33,384 nt of DNA from an uncultured Lachnospiraceae bacterium (GCA_905235415.1 CAJOKX010000010.1:1-33384), one strand, 5' to 3'. Shown: positions 1-7,660, counted from the first letter of the stretch. Translations and numbers: made by a program. Notes: generated by a model from the letters alone, not told the origin.

Positions 1-2
1 AT

Positions 3-284
3 CAGCAAATTCTTTTCCGTCTTGAAGGTCAGGAAAATTCGTTGCGAACTTTCGACGAACTTCAAATCGTTGCGAATCAACGCGGCGTCGACGCCAACAC
101 GGTGCTCGGCACCGGCGAGCTGATGTCCAGGGGAGCCTCCGCCGAGCAGACTCGCATCGACGTCTGCAGCCCCGGCGGCACCACGCTGGCAGCGCTGGCC
201 GCCATGGAGCAGGCCGGCTTCACCGAAAGCATCAAGGACGGCGTCAAGGCCGCCATCGCACGATCTAAGGAGCTTGGAGCATGA
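3..284 (+). CDS. proC: Pyrroline-5-carboxylate reductase, C-terminal fragment
   Basis: This frame is open from the window edge and ends in a TGA that overlaps the next ATG (ATGA). The last ~60 residues match the C-terminal dimerisation part of ProC, which makes proline from pyrroline-5-carboxylate: TVLGTGELM followed by the signature CSPGGTTLAALAAMEQAGF and a closing helix ending in SKELGA. The family's SGxGPAY segment should come before this but is absent. The residues coded by bases 3 to about 95 do not look like ProC and are more AT-rich, so only about 96-284 is firmly proC. The proC-yggT-divIVA order is typical of Actinobacteria and some Firmicutes. The identity of the C-terminal part is good; the upstream part is doubtful. 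Confidence 0.72.
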   Translation, partial: QQILFRLEGQENSLRTFDELQIVANQRGVDANTVLGTGELMSRGASAEQTRIDVCSPGGTTLAALAAMEQAGFTESIKDGVKAAIARSKELGA

Positions 285-541
285 GTTTGGCGAACATCAT
301 AATCACCCTGGCGAACATCTACTCCTTCGCCATCCTGATCTACTGCATCCTCTCGTGGTTCCCCATCCCGCAGAACGGCGTCATGGCCGACATCGACTCC
401 TTCTTCGAGATGATTTGCGAGCCCTTCCTCAAGCCCTTCCGCAAGCTGATCCCCTCTATTGGAGGTGCGGTGGATATAAGCCCCATACTGGCGCTTGTTG
501 TACTACAATTAGTCGTCGGACTTGTCGTGCGCTTCCTGTAG
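281..541 (+). CDS. yggT: YggT/YlmG family small membrane protein
   Basis: This is a complete 86-residue protein whose ATG overlaps the proC stop by four bases, so the two are probably translationally coupled. It has the YggT layout: a hydrophobic N-terminal helix (residues ~3-26), a short polar stretch with the family-typical LSWFPIP and EPFLKPFRKLIP segments, then a second hydrophobic helix (~67-86). YggT/YlmG proteins are encoded next to division genes (sepF, divIVA) in many Gram-positives and are thought to help with envelope or septum organisation; the biochemical role is not settled. Codon use and neighbours place it with the foreign-looking left end of the window. Confidence 0.85.
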   Translation: MSLANIIITLANIYSFAILIYCILSWFPIPQNGVMADIDSFFEMICEPFLKPFRKLIPSIGGAVDISPILALVVLQLVVGLVVRFL

Positions 542-589
542 GCGCACGTTAAGCGGATAATTTGCGATACATAGCGAAGGGAATTACAA

Positions 590-690
590 ATGGCTCTCAC
601 TTCCAACGACGTTAACAATGTCAGCTTCTCCGTTGACCGCAAGGGCTACAACGTAGACGAAGTCGACGTCTTCCTGGAGCAGGTTGCTTC
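590..690 (+). pseudogene. divIVA: DivIVA N-terminal fragment (cut by a junction)
   Basis: The first ~33 codons encode the DivIVA membrane-targeting segment: an acidic/polar lead, then NVSFSVDRKGYNVDEVDVFLEQVA, of which FSVDRKGYNVDEVD is the classic F-x(3)-RGY-x(2)-DEVD/F pattern. A weak purine-rich site (aaggga) precedes the ATG. DivIVA normally continues into long coiled coils that recruit division or polar growth proteins. Here the reading frame runs on into glucokinase sequence instead. The change falls between about 673 and 690, where both proteins encode Leu-Glu-Gln-x-Ala. This is a truncated copy, not a working gene in this sequence. Confidence 0.85.
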
Positions 691-1063
691 CGCGACCGGG
701 ATCGTGCGCCTTGCCAGGATGCAGCTGGATAAGTTTCCGGAGAAGAGTTCCGTACTCAGAGGGACCAACTTCACATGCAAGGATGTGTGGAACGCTGTCA
801 AGTCAGGAGATGCGCTGGCAGACGAGGTTGCGGAGAAGTTCGGCTTCTACCTCGGAAGAGCGCTGGCGGGATTTGCCTGCGTCATCGACCCGGAGATCTA
901 CGTGATCGGCGGCGGCGTGTCCAAGGCAGGACCGGTCCTTCTGGACTACGTGCAGAAGTATTACAGGCAGTATGCATTTCCCGCCTGCAAGGACGCGGCG
1001 TTTGCGCTGGCGACCCTCGGCAATGACGCCGGGATCTACGGATCCGCAAAGATGGTGCTCTGA
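691..1063 (+). CDS. glcK: ROK-family glucokinase, C-terminal fragment
   Basis: From SATGIVRLA to the stop (about 124 residues) this is the C-terminal lobe of a ROK glucokinase, which phosphorylates glucose with ATP in the cytoplasm. Recognisable parts are the segment after the zinc-binding CxCGxxGCLEQ region, the helix GDALADEVAEKFGFYLGRALAG, the strand DPEIYVIGGGVSKAG and the closing LGNDAGIYGSAKMVL. Full-length enzymes are ~310-325 residues, so the ATP-binding N-terminal half and the zinc site are missing and divIVA sequence stands in their place. In the source genome the gene is presumably intact and lies just upstream of the small membrane protein and the VanW gene. Confidence 0.88.
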
Positions 1064-1096
1064 TCCGGTATCAGGACGTTTATAAAGGAGAGACAG

Positions 1097-1231
1097 ATGA
1101 GTCAGAACAGTTCACAGAAAAAGAAAAACAAGCAGGCAAGAAGACAGCAGATCATCGCAGCCGTCATCGCGGGGATTTTGGTCCTGGTGATGATTATTTC
1201 GCTGCTCCCGGCCATGTTTGTAACACCATAA
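1097..1231 (+). CDS. Small cationic single-pass membrane protein (44 aa)
   Basis: ATG at 1097 follows a good site (aaaggaga) with normal spacing, and the frame ends at TAA 1229-1231. The product has a strongly basic, Ser/Gln/Lys-rich N-terminus (MSQNSSQKKKNKQARRQQ) followed by one hydrophobic helix of about 22 residues (IIAAVIAGILVLVMIISLLPAM) and the end FVTP. The charge pattern predicts N-in topology. It sits 33 bases after glucokinase and 8 bases before the VanW-family gene, so it is probably cotranscribed with both. I do not recognise a named family. The ribosome site and compact spacing make it a likely real gene despite its size. Confidence 0.7.
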   Translation: MSQNSSQKKKNKQARRQQIIAAVIAGILVLVMIISLLPAMFVTP

Positions 1232-1239
1232 GATACCCT

Positions 1240-2787
1240 ATGGACATATTTCAGGTGAAATCAGGAACAATCAGAAAGGCGCTGGCAGCAGGGGCGCTAC
1301 TTTCCTGCCTTCTGGCAGCGCATGTATATGCCGGCAAACCGATCGCCTCTTCTTCGGATGAGACGATTGCGGGCGGCGTCCACGTGGAAGGGGTCGACCT
1401 GTCCGGAATGAGTCCGGAGGAGGCCAGGAGCGCGCTGGAGAATAAGGTCAGCGAGCTGGCTTCGACCACCGTCTCCCTGCACATGGGGGACGATGTGATC
1501 ACGACGACGCTTGCTGATATGGGATATACCTGCACCAATCTGGATATTGTGAACAGCCTGACCGGGATCGGCAAGAGCGGCAATATCGTGGAGCGGTATA
1601 AACAGCAGAAGGACCTGGAAAACAACACCGTGGATTATCCGCTTGAGTTTTCGGTGGACAAGAAGCGGGTGCGCGCATTTGTCGATACCTGCAGCGCGTA
1701 CAACTCCGATCCTGTGGAAGGGCGGATCGAGATCGGATCGGACGGCTATCCTTATGTGGAGGGCGGAACCGACGGTCTCACGCTCAGGCCGAAGGAATCC
1801 GCGAAAGCGGTCCGCAAAGCGATCAAAAACTGGAAAGGCGGAGAGATCAATGTCGATCTGGTCGTGGACGTGGAAAGTCCCGAGGTTTCCGCCAAAACAC
1901 TCTCTCTGGTGAAGGATATCCTCGGAACGGCGACGACGGATTATTCCGCATCCAGTGCCGCGCGCGCCGTCAATGTCCAGAACGGGTGCGCCCTGATCAA
2001 CGGCACATTGCTGTGGCCGGGCGATGAGTTCTCTGTCACCAGGGCTGTGACGCCCTTCACGGCGGAGAACGGATATGAACCTGCCCCGACCTATGAGGAG
2101 AACCGGACGATCGATTCCTATGGCGGCGGCATCTGCCAGGTTTCCACAACCCTGTACAACGCGGCGCTCAAGGCGGAGATGGACATCACGGCAAGGTCCA
2201 ACCATACCATGATGGTCGGATATGTGGAGCCGTCCAAGGACGCAGCCATCGCGGAAGGCGTGATGGACATGTGCTTCGTCAACAATACGGATGCGCCGAT
2301 CTATATCGAAGGCTACTGCTCGGGCGGGCAGATCACCTTCGTGATCTTCGGGCATGAGACCCGTCCGGAGAACAGAACGCTGGAGTTTACCAGCAAGGTT
2401 CTCGCGACCATGGAGCCGGATGGCTTCTCCCTGTATCCGGACGCAACGCAGCCGGTCGGCTATGTGCTGCAGACACAGTCGCCGCACACAGGCTATCAGG
2501 CGGAGCTGTGGAAAGAGGTCTATGTGGACGGCAGCCTGGTCGATGAGTACCAGATCAATTCCAGCTATTATCAGGCGGTAGGCACCATCTATTCGATCGG
2601 CGTCGCGACAGCCAACGCTTCGGTGTCGCAGGCGATCTACGCAGCCATTGCCTCCAATGATCTTGCGGCTGTGCAGCAGATCATCGCGACAGGCAATACG
2701 CAGCAGCAGACCAACCAGCAGGACGCCCAGCAGGGCGCTGCGGATCCAAACGCACAAGCCGGCGGCGAAGTGACGATCGTCAACTGA
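1240..2787 (+). CDS. VanW-family exported protein
   Basis: This is a 515-residue exported protein. Residues 1-31 form a signal peptide (basic start, ALAAGALLSCLLAAHVYA). A middle part (~40-240) resembles the paired peptidoglycan-binding-like repeats found in YoaR-type proteins (VEGVDLSGMSPEEARSAL is typical). The VanW domain follows (~245-385), with LLWPGDEFSV and the hallmark SYGGGICQVSTTLYNAAL near residue 295. The tail (~480-505) is rich in Gln, Ala and Asn and probably unstructured. VanW is linked to vancomycin-resistance clusters but its biochemical role is unknown; such stand-alone copies are common in Clostridia and are not evidence of resistance. Start choice: ATG 1240, just after the small membrane protein gene. 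Confidence 0.9.
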   Translation: MDIFQVKSGTIRKALAAGALLSCLLAAHVYAGKPIASSSDETIAGGVHVEGVDLSGMSPEEARSALENKVSELASTTVSLHMGDDVITTTLADMGYTCTNLDIVNSLTGIGKSGNIVERYKQQKDLENNTVDYPLEFSVDKKRVRAFVDTCSAYNSDPVEGRIEIGSDGYPYVEGGTDGLTLRPKESAKAVRKAIKNWKGGEINVDLVVDVESPEVSAKTLSLVKDILGTATTDYSASSAARAVNVQNGCALINGTLLWPGDEFSVTRAVTPFTAENGYEPAPTYEENRTIDSYGGGICQVSTTLYNAALKAEMDITARSNHTMMVGYVEPSKDAAIAEGVMDMCFVNNTDAPIYIEGYCSGGQITFVIFGHETRPENRTLEFTSKVLATMEPDGFSLYPDATQPVGYVLQTQSPHTGYQAELWKEVYVDGSLVDEYQINSSYYQAVGTIYSIGVATANASVSQAIYAAIASNDLAAVQQIIATGNTQQQTNQQDAQQGAADPNAQAGGEVTIVN

Positions 2788-2790
2788 CAT

Positions 2791-3267
2791 ATGGATATTG
2801 TGATGACCGGATACGCCGCGCAGCGGGAAACTGCACAGATGGCGCTGCGCCATGAGCAGGCGCTCAGGGAACTGTTTCCCGCATCCATTGTGGAGGCCGC
2901 CCTGTCCATGGACAGAGCGTATGAACCGCCGCCCGCATGCCTGCCGGAGGCAAGGGTGCAGATCCTGACAGGCGGCGTGTACCAGGCGCTGTGGATCCTT
3001 TCCAGGAAGCTGCAGACGGGCCTTTGCGCGGATCTTCTGAAGATCCCCATCCGCCAGGAGACGGTGGAGATCTGCGAGGTATTGGACAGGGACCCGTATA
3101 CGCTGGATGCCGGCGGCGCGTGGCTGATTGCGGTGAAAGACGGAGAGAAGGCCGCCTGGCTGTGCAAAAGCGCGCAGATTCCCTCAGCCGTGATCGGAGA
3201 GACATGCCGGGGCACGGCGGCCATTGTGACATGCGGTGAAACGATCCGGTATCTGGAGCGGCCCTGA
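2791..3267 (+). CDS. AIR-synthase/HypE-like protein, C-terminal half only
   Basis: The 158-residue product resembles the C-terminal half of 'AIR synthase related / hydrogenase maturation factor' proteins common in Clostridia. Landmarks are the opening DIVMTGYAAQRETAQMA, the segment GGVYQALWIL, the motif LKIPIRQETVEICEVL, and the closing strand-rich part ending GETIRYLERP. Full-length relatives are about 330 residues and carry an N-terminal ATP-binding half; that half is missing here. The start lies 3 bases after the VanW stop and has no clear ribosome site, which fits reinitiation or a truncated gene. No hydrogenase or purine gene is adjacent. The family match rests on motif memory, and activity cannot be inferred. 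Confidence 0.6.
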   Translation: MDIVMTGYAAQRETAQMALRHEQALRELFPASIVEAALSMDRAYEPPPACLPEARVQILTGGVYQALWILSRKLQTGLCADLLKIPIRQETVEICEVLDRDPYTLDAGGAWLIAVKDGEKAAWLCKSAQIPSAVIGETCRGTAAIVTCGETIRYLERP

Positions 3268-3317
3268 GAAGAGGGAATCCGTGATCCGGATACGGATATT
3301 TGCAAGGAGGAGCATTC

Positions 3318-3800
3318 ATGAGAGAACAGATCCTTACACTTCTGGAACGCAATTCCAGACTGACCCCCGATGAGATCGCAGTCCTTCTGGGATGCGGGAG
3401 AGATGTGGTTGCGGAAGAGATCCGCCGGATGGAAGAGGAACATATCATCTGCGGATACAACACCCTGATCAACTGGGACCATGCGGGAACGGAGAAGGTG
3501 ACGGCGCTGATCGAAGTGCGCGTCGCTCCGCAGAGGGGCCAGGGATTCGACAAGATCGCCGAGCGCATCTACAACTACCCGGAGGTACAGTCCGTCTATC
3601 TGATCTCGGGCGGATACGACCTGCTCGTGATCCTGGAGGGAAAGACGCTCCGGGAGGTGTCCGGCTTTGTGACCAATAAGCTCTCCACACTGGAAAGCGT
3701 GCTGTCGACGGCGACGCATTTCATCCTGAAGAAATACAAGGACGACGGAATCATTTTCGATCAGGTCAAGTCGGACCAGAGACAGCAGATCACGCCGTAA
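3318..3800 (+). CDS. Lrp/AsnC-family transcriptional regulator
   Basis: I chose ATG 3318 because a near-perfect AAGGAGG lies 7 bases upstream; a longer frame from 3300 has no such site. The 160-residue product has an N-terminal winged helix-turn-helix (~1-50, with LTPDEIAVLLG and VVAEEIRRMEEEHIICGY) and a C-terminal RAM ligand-binding/oligomerisation domain (~60-140, with VTALIEVRV, PEVQSVYLISGGYDLLVILEG and a closing VLSTATHFILKKYK). Lrp-type proteins sense amino acids and control nearby metabolism genes. The next gene is an aminotransferase 94 bases downstream; this regulator-aminotransferase pair recurs in Clostridia, so it probably controls that gene. Confidence 0.92.
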   Translation: MREQILTLLERNSRLTPDEIAVLLGCGRDVVAEEIRRMEEEHIICGYNTLINWDHAGTEKVTALIEVRVAPQRGQGFDKIAERIYNYPEVQSVYLISGGYDLLVILEGKTLREVSGFVTNKLSTLESVLSTATHFILKKYKDDGIIFDQVKSDQRQQITP

Positions 3801-3817
3801 TGCAGCGTGTATCCTGA

Positions 3818-3857
3818 CGCCGGAGGGACCGGCGACGGGTGCGGCAGGAAACCTGCC
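3818..3857 (+). promoter_or_regulatory. Two small stem-loops in the leader of the aminotransferase gene
   Basis: Two perfect hairpins stand side by side between the Lrp-type gene and the aminotransferase: CGCCGG-aggga-CCGGCG (3818-3834) and GGCAGG-aaa-CCTGCC (3843-3857). Neither is followed by a T-run, so they are not simple terminators. They could be an RNA processing or control element in the operon. I could not match them to a named riboswitch class. Confidence 0.45.
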
Positions 3858-3894
3858 TTGGAAGCTGACAGGAAGACAGAATGGGGAATGATTT

Positions 3895-5088
3895 ATGAAC
3901 AGCACGAGAGAGTTGCTGCCTCTGGGCAGAAAAGCGGTTGAACTCAAACCGTCCGGAATCCGCAAGTTCTTCGACATCGTCGCCGAGATGGATGATGTGA
4001 TCTCGCTGGGCGTCGGCGAACCGGATTTTGACACGCCCTGGGCTGTGCGCGATGAAGGCATGTACACGCTGGAGAAAGGGAAGACCTTCTACACATCCAA
4101 CTCCGGCCTGAAGGAGCTTCGGGAAGAGATTAGCCGGTTCCAGATGAAACGGCTGGGCGTTCGCTATGATCCGGTCTCAGAGTGCCTGGTCACGGTGGGC
4201 GGATCCGAGGCGATCGATCTTGCGTTCCGTGCGCTGATCAACCCGGGCGACGAGATCCTGATCCCGGAGCCGAGCTATGTGTCCTACACGCCGTGCGCGA
4301 TCCTTGCAGACGCGGTTCCGGTACCGATCCCTCTGAAGGCTGAAAATGAATTCCGCCTCACGGCTGGGGAGCTGGAAGAGCACATCACGGATAAAACGAA
4401 GATCCTGGTCCTTCCGTTCCCGAACAATCCGACCGGCGCCGTCATGACGAGAGAGGACCTGGAGCCGATTGCAAAGCTGTGTGTGGAACACAATCTCTAT
4501 GTGGTCTCGGATGAGATCTATTCAGAGCTGACCTATACGGGGCAGGATCACGCGTCGATCGTCCAGCTTCCGCATATGCAGGAGAGAACGGTCCTGATCA
4601 ACGGATTCTCGAAAGCGTATGCGATGACGGGATGGAGACTGGGATACTGCTGCGGGCCGGAGCGGATCCTCCGCCTGATGGTCAAGATCCACCAGTACGC
4701 GATCATGTGCGCGCCGACCAACAGCCAGTACGCGGCCATCACGGCGCTGCGCGACTGCTATCCGGAAGTGGAGAAGATGCGGGAGGCGTACAATCAGAGA
4801 AGAAGGTTCCTGATGCACGCATTCAGGCAGATGGACCTTCCCTGCTTCGAGCCGTTCGGCGCATTCTATGTATTCCCGTGCATCCAGGAGTTCGGGATGA
4901 CGTCGGAGGAATTCGCGACCCGTCTCCTGGAAGAGGAAAAGGTCGCCGTGGTGCCCGGGAACGCGTTCGGGGAGAGCGGCGAGGGATTCATCCGGATCTC
5001 CTACGCCTATTCACTGGATGCCCTCAAAGAGGCGGTCGAGCGCCTGGAGCATTTTGTAAAGCGCCTGCGCGCTCGCGGCGCATCGTGA
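3895..5088 (+). CDS. PLP-dependent class I/II aminotransferase
   Basis: A 397-residue fold-type I aminotransferase. Visible parts are SLGVGEPDFDTP near the N-terminus, the YTSNSGLKELREEI substrate-side segment, the PLP-phosphate region GGSEAIDLAFRAL, the conserved PNNPTGAV, the SDEIYSELTY segment, and the Schiff-base lysine in GFSKAYAMTGWRLGY (about K240). The C-terminus has the usual arginine context, GFIRISYA. It transfers amino groups between amino acids and 2-oxo acids in the cytosol; aspartate, alanine or aromatic substrates are all possible and the sequence does not settle it. It is preceded by an Lrp-type regulator and followed by a strong hairpin. Confidence 0.92.
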   Translation: MNSTRELLPLGRKAVELKPSGIRKFFDIVAEMDDVISLGVGEPDFDTPWAVRDEGMYTLEKGKTFYTSNSGLKELREEISRFQMKRLGVRYDPVSECLVTVGGSEAIDLAFRALINPGDEILIPEPSYVSYTPCAILADAVPVPIPLKAENEFRLTAGELEEHITDKTKILVLPFPNNPTGAVMTREDLEPIAKLCVEHNLYVVSDEIYSELTYTGQDHASIVQLPHMQERTVLINGFSKAYAMTGWRLGYCCGPERILRLMVKIHQYAIMCAPTNSQYAAITALRDCYPEVEKMREAYNQRRRFLMHAFRQMDLPCFEPFGAFYVFPCIQEFGMTSEEFATRLLEEEKVAVVPGNAFGESGEGFIRISYAYSLDALKEAVERLEHFVKRLRARGAS

Positions 5089-5120
5089 AATGAAACGGTC
5101 CATATAGAATACGATTCCTG

Positions 5121-5147
5121 ACTCCCGGGTGCATACGGCCCGGGAGT
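5121..5147 (+). terminator. Strong hairpin after the aminotransferase gene
   Basis: A perfect 9-bp stem, ACTCCCGGG and CCCGGGAGT with a 9-base loop, lies 33 bases after the aminotransferase stop. Only a weak T-rich stretch (tcgtt) follows. It is probably the terminator of the Lrp-aminotransferase unit, although it lacks a full U-tract. Confidence 0.6.
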
Positions 5148-5184
5148 TCGTTAAGAAAGCACACAGCAGGCAAAAGGAGCGTGC

Positions 5185-6717
5185 ATGCATCTTCCGGAAG
5201 AATACCGATCAGACATGGAGCGGCTGCTTGGAGAGGACTATCCGCAGTTTCTGGCCTCTTATGACATGCCGCGCAGAAACGGCCTGCGGGTCAACCGCCT
5301 GAAGATCAGCCCGGAGGCGTTTGAAAAGATCTCACCGTTTGAGCTGGAGCGCATCCCCTGGACGGACAACGGCTACTACGTGGACTGGCGGGATCAGCCG
5401 GCCAGGCATCCGTATTACAGCGCCGGCCTGTACTATCTGCAGGAGCCGAGCGCCATGGCGCCGGCGCAGATCCTTCCGGTATCGCCCGGAGACCGTGTGC
5501 TGGATCTGTGCGCAGCCCCGGGCGGGAAAGCGACCGAGCTGGGAGCGCGGCTTGCGGGAGGCGTTCCCGCGCAGGAGGGGCTCCTGGTCGCCAATGAGAT
5601 CTCCGCGCAGCGTGCGCGGGCGCTCCTTCACAATCTTGAACTCTTCGGGATTGCCAATGCGCTCGTCACCAATGAATCTCCCGCCCGCCTTCAGGAGCGC
5701 TTCCCCTGCTATTTCGACAAGATCCTGGTGGACGCTCCGTGCTCGGGCGAGGGGATGTTCCGCAAGGATCCTTCGGTCATGAAGGCGTGGAGCCCGGAGA
5801 AGGTGGACGCATGCTCCGCGGTGCAAAGAGAGATTCTGTTGAGCGCTGCGGATATGCTCAGGCCGGGCGGATACATGGTCTATTCCACGTGCACGTTCGC
5901 GCCGCAGGAAGATGAGATGATCCTTCTGTATCTGCTTTCTCAAAGAGACGATATCGAACTGGTTCCCTTCCCGCTGAGCGGCGGAAGGGAGAGCTTTTCT
6001 CCCGCGTTTGACGCCGGATGGCTGCGCGAGGCTGGCTTCATAGAGCCGGGAAGCGCCTTATCTGAAGTGGATGCAGATCTTTCCGGGGCAGTGCGGATCT
6101 GGCCGCACAGATCCGGCGGAGAGGGGCATTTTACAGCGCTTCTTCGAAAGAAGGAAGAGGATGCGTGCGGGGAAAGGACAGGGAAGGCGGCAGAAAACAG
6201 ACCCTCCGCCGCCGGGACAGGAAACAGAACCTCCGCTGTCAGGGCAGGAAACAAAACCTCTGCCGCAAGGAAAGGCAGGGCAGGGTCCCTGACGCGGGAG
6301 GAAGAGCGGTATCTGGGCGCCTTTTCGGAACGGTTCCTTCCGGGATGTGAGATCGACCAGAATCGATTGGAGATTCACGACCAGAAGGTCTACCTGACGC
6401 CGGCAGCCTCCTCGTCCATGCGCTCTGTCGCATTTCTCAGGAACGGGCTTTATCTCGGGGAGATGAAGAAGAACCGCTTCGAGCCGTCCCAGGCGTTTGC
6501 CATGGCGCTCCCGCCGGGAGACGGGATCCGGGGGCGGATCTCATTTTCCCCGGAAGACGACCAGGTCTTGGTGTACCTTCGCGGCGGGGAGGTGAAACTC
6601 CCTCAGATGAAGGAGAATGGATGGTACCTGGTCTGCGTGGACGGATTCCAGCTCGGGTGGGGGAAGCTGTCCGGAGGCACGCTGAAGAATAAGCTGCTCG
6701 CCGCGTGGCGCAGCTGA
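5185..6717 (+). CDS. RsmF/NOL1/NOP2/sun-type 16S rRNA m5C methyltransferase
   Basis: A 510-residue SAM-dependent RNA cytosine-C5 methyltransferase. The N-terminus has the NGLRVNRLK segment of this group. The SAM site VLDLCAAPGGKATEL lies near residue 105. The two catalytic cysteine motifs follow: VDAPCSGEGMF (~183) and VYSTCTF (~232). The C-terminal ~150 residues (from about LTREEERYLGAF) match the RsmF-type RNA-binding extension. Between the two lies a hydrophilic linker containing three 9-residue repeats. It acts on ribosomal RNA in the cytosol; the exact target base is not shown by the sequence. The AEC transporter gene follows within 15 bases. Confidence 0.9.
   Translation: MHLPEEYRSDMERLLGEDYPQFLASYDMPRRNGLRVNRLKISPEAFEKISPFELERIPWTDNGYYVDWRDQPARHPYYSAGLYYLQEPSAMAPAQILPVSPGDRVLDLCAAPGGKATELGARLAGGVPAQEGLLVANEISAQRARALLHNLELFGIANALVTNESPARLQERFPCYFDKILVDAPCSGEGMFRKDPSVMKAWSPEKVDACSAVQREILLSAADMLRPGGYMVYSTCTFAPQEDEMILLYLLSQRDDIELVPFPLSGGRESFSPAFDAGWLREAGFIEPGSALSEVDADLSGAVRIWPHRSGGEGHFTALLRKKEEDACGERTGKAAENRPSAAGTGNRTSAVRAGNKTSAARKGRAGSLTREEERYLGAFSERFLPGCEIDQNRLEIHDQKVYLTPAASSSMRSVAFLRNGLYLGEMKKNRFEPSQAFAMALPPGDGIRGRISFSPEDDQVLVYLRGGEVKLPQMKENGWYLVCVDGFQLGWGKLSGGTLKNKLLAAWRS
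6194..6274 (+). repeat. Three 27-bp tandem repeats inside the methyltransferase linker
   Basis: Three consecutive 27-bp units, 6194-6220, 6221-6247 and 6248-6274, share the pattern (g)aaacagaacctccgc. They encode ENRPSAAGT, GNRTSAVRA and GNKTSAARK. The unit length is a multiple of three, so copy changes keep the frame and only change linker length. Confidence 0.85.
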
Positions 6718-6731
6718 GAACGGAGAATGGA

Positions 6732-7649
6732 ATGTTTCTGATAGTCGCAAATCAGATGGTCGTAATGTTCATCATGATCATGGTCGGATGTCTGATCCGG
6801 AAGATCAATCTGATCGATCATGACGGGTCCAGGACGATCTCCAACCTGCTTCTGCTCGTGGTCAACCCGTGCGTGCTGCTGAACAGCTTTACGACGGTTG
6901 AATATGACGCCGCACTGGTGCACGGACTTCTGTACACGTTTGTGCTGGCGATTGTCACGCATGCGATGGCCATCCTTGCAGCGCGCATCCTGCTTCCGGG
7001 AAAGGAACCGGACACGGCGGTGGAGCGCTTCAGCTGCGTCTACAGCAACTGCGGATTCATGGGGATCCCGGTGGTCAGCAGCATCCTCGGGGCGGAAGGG
7101 GTCTTCTATATCTCGGCGTACCTTGTGGTATTCAATTTCCTGGTGTGGACGCACGGGATGTCCCTGCTCTCCGGAGACACCTCCCTCAGGAAGCTGCTCA
7201 AAGGCCTGAGAAGCCCGGTCATGTTCACGATGACGATCGGCATTGTCTGTTATTTCCTGCAGATCCATCTGCCCGGAAATGTGCAGTCGGCCATCACCTA
7301 CATATCGAGAATGAATACGCCGCTCGGCATGTTTGTCGCGGGCGCGGCGCTGGCGGAGGCGCATCCGCTCCAGGCGCTGAAGAAGGAGCGCGTGTACAGG
7401 GTATGTGCGGTCAAGCTCTTTGTCGTGCCGATGCTCGCCAACGCCGTGATGATGCTTCTGCATCCGGCGCAGGGCGTCTACTACACGATCGTTGTGGCGG
7501 CGGCAAGTCCGGCGGCGACCACCTGCACCATGATGGCGATCCGCTGCGGAAAGAACTACCGCTACGCATCGGAGCTGTACGTCATCACGACCTTGCTGTC
7601 CATGCTCACCATCCCGGCAGTAGTCGCCATCGCGCAGGCGCTGTACTGA
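6732..7649 (+). CDS. AEC-family (auxin efflux carrier-type) transporter
   Basis: I chose ATG 6732, which has a GGAG six bases upstream, over an in-frame GTG at 6705 that lies inside the methyltransferase gene. The 305-residue product is very hydrophobic, with about ten membrane helices in two halves. Typical points are CLIRKINLID after helix 1, NPCVLLNSF in helix 2, SNCGFMGIPVV in the first crossover region and AASPAATTCTMMA in the second. AEC proteins export or import small organic anions such as malate or amino acid derivatives in the cytoplasmic membrane. The substrate here is unknown. It is probably cotranscribed with the methyltransferase gene. Confidence 0.88.
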   Translation: MFLIVANQMVVMFIMIMVGCLIRKINLIDHDGSRTISNLLLLVVNPCVLLNSFTTVEYDAALVHGLLYTFVLAIVTHAMAILAARILLPGKEPDTAVERFSCVYSNCGFMGIPVVSSILGAEGVFYISAYLVVFNFLVWTHGMSLLSGDTSLRKLLKGLRSPVMFTMTIGIVCYFLQIHLPGNVQSAITYISRMNTPLGMFVAGAALAEAHPLQALKKERVYRVCAVKLFVVPMLANAVMMLLHPAQGVYYTIVVAAASPAATTCTMMAIRCGKNYRYASELYVITTLLSMLTIPAVVAIAQALY

Positions 7650-7660
7650 TGGCAAAAAGC

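Noticed and set aside
590-1063. A continuous 157-residue frame that could be called a DivIVA-glucokinase fusion protein
   Set aside because: The two parts belong to unrelated families and different gene orders, the glucokinase lacks its ATP-binding half, and the switch lies in a short shared sequence. A chimeric assembly explains it better.
1240-2787. Vancomycin resistance locus
   Set aside because: Only a VanW-family domain is present, with no vanHAX-type ligase or dehydrogenase genes; such VanW proteins are common in susceptible Clostridia.
1297-2853. Long minus-strand open frame (over 500 codons) opposite the VanW gene
   Set aside because: It mirrors the codon pattern of a clear plus-strand gene, is rich in Arg, His and Asp, and shows no domain. 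High GC produces such antisense frames.
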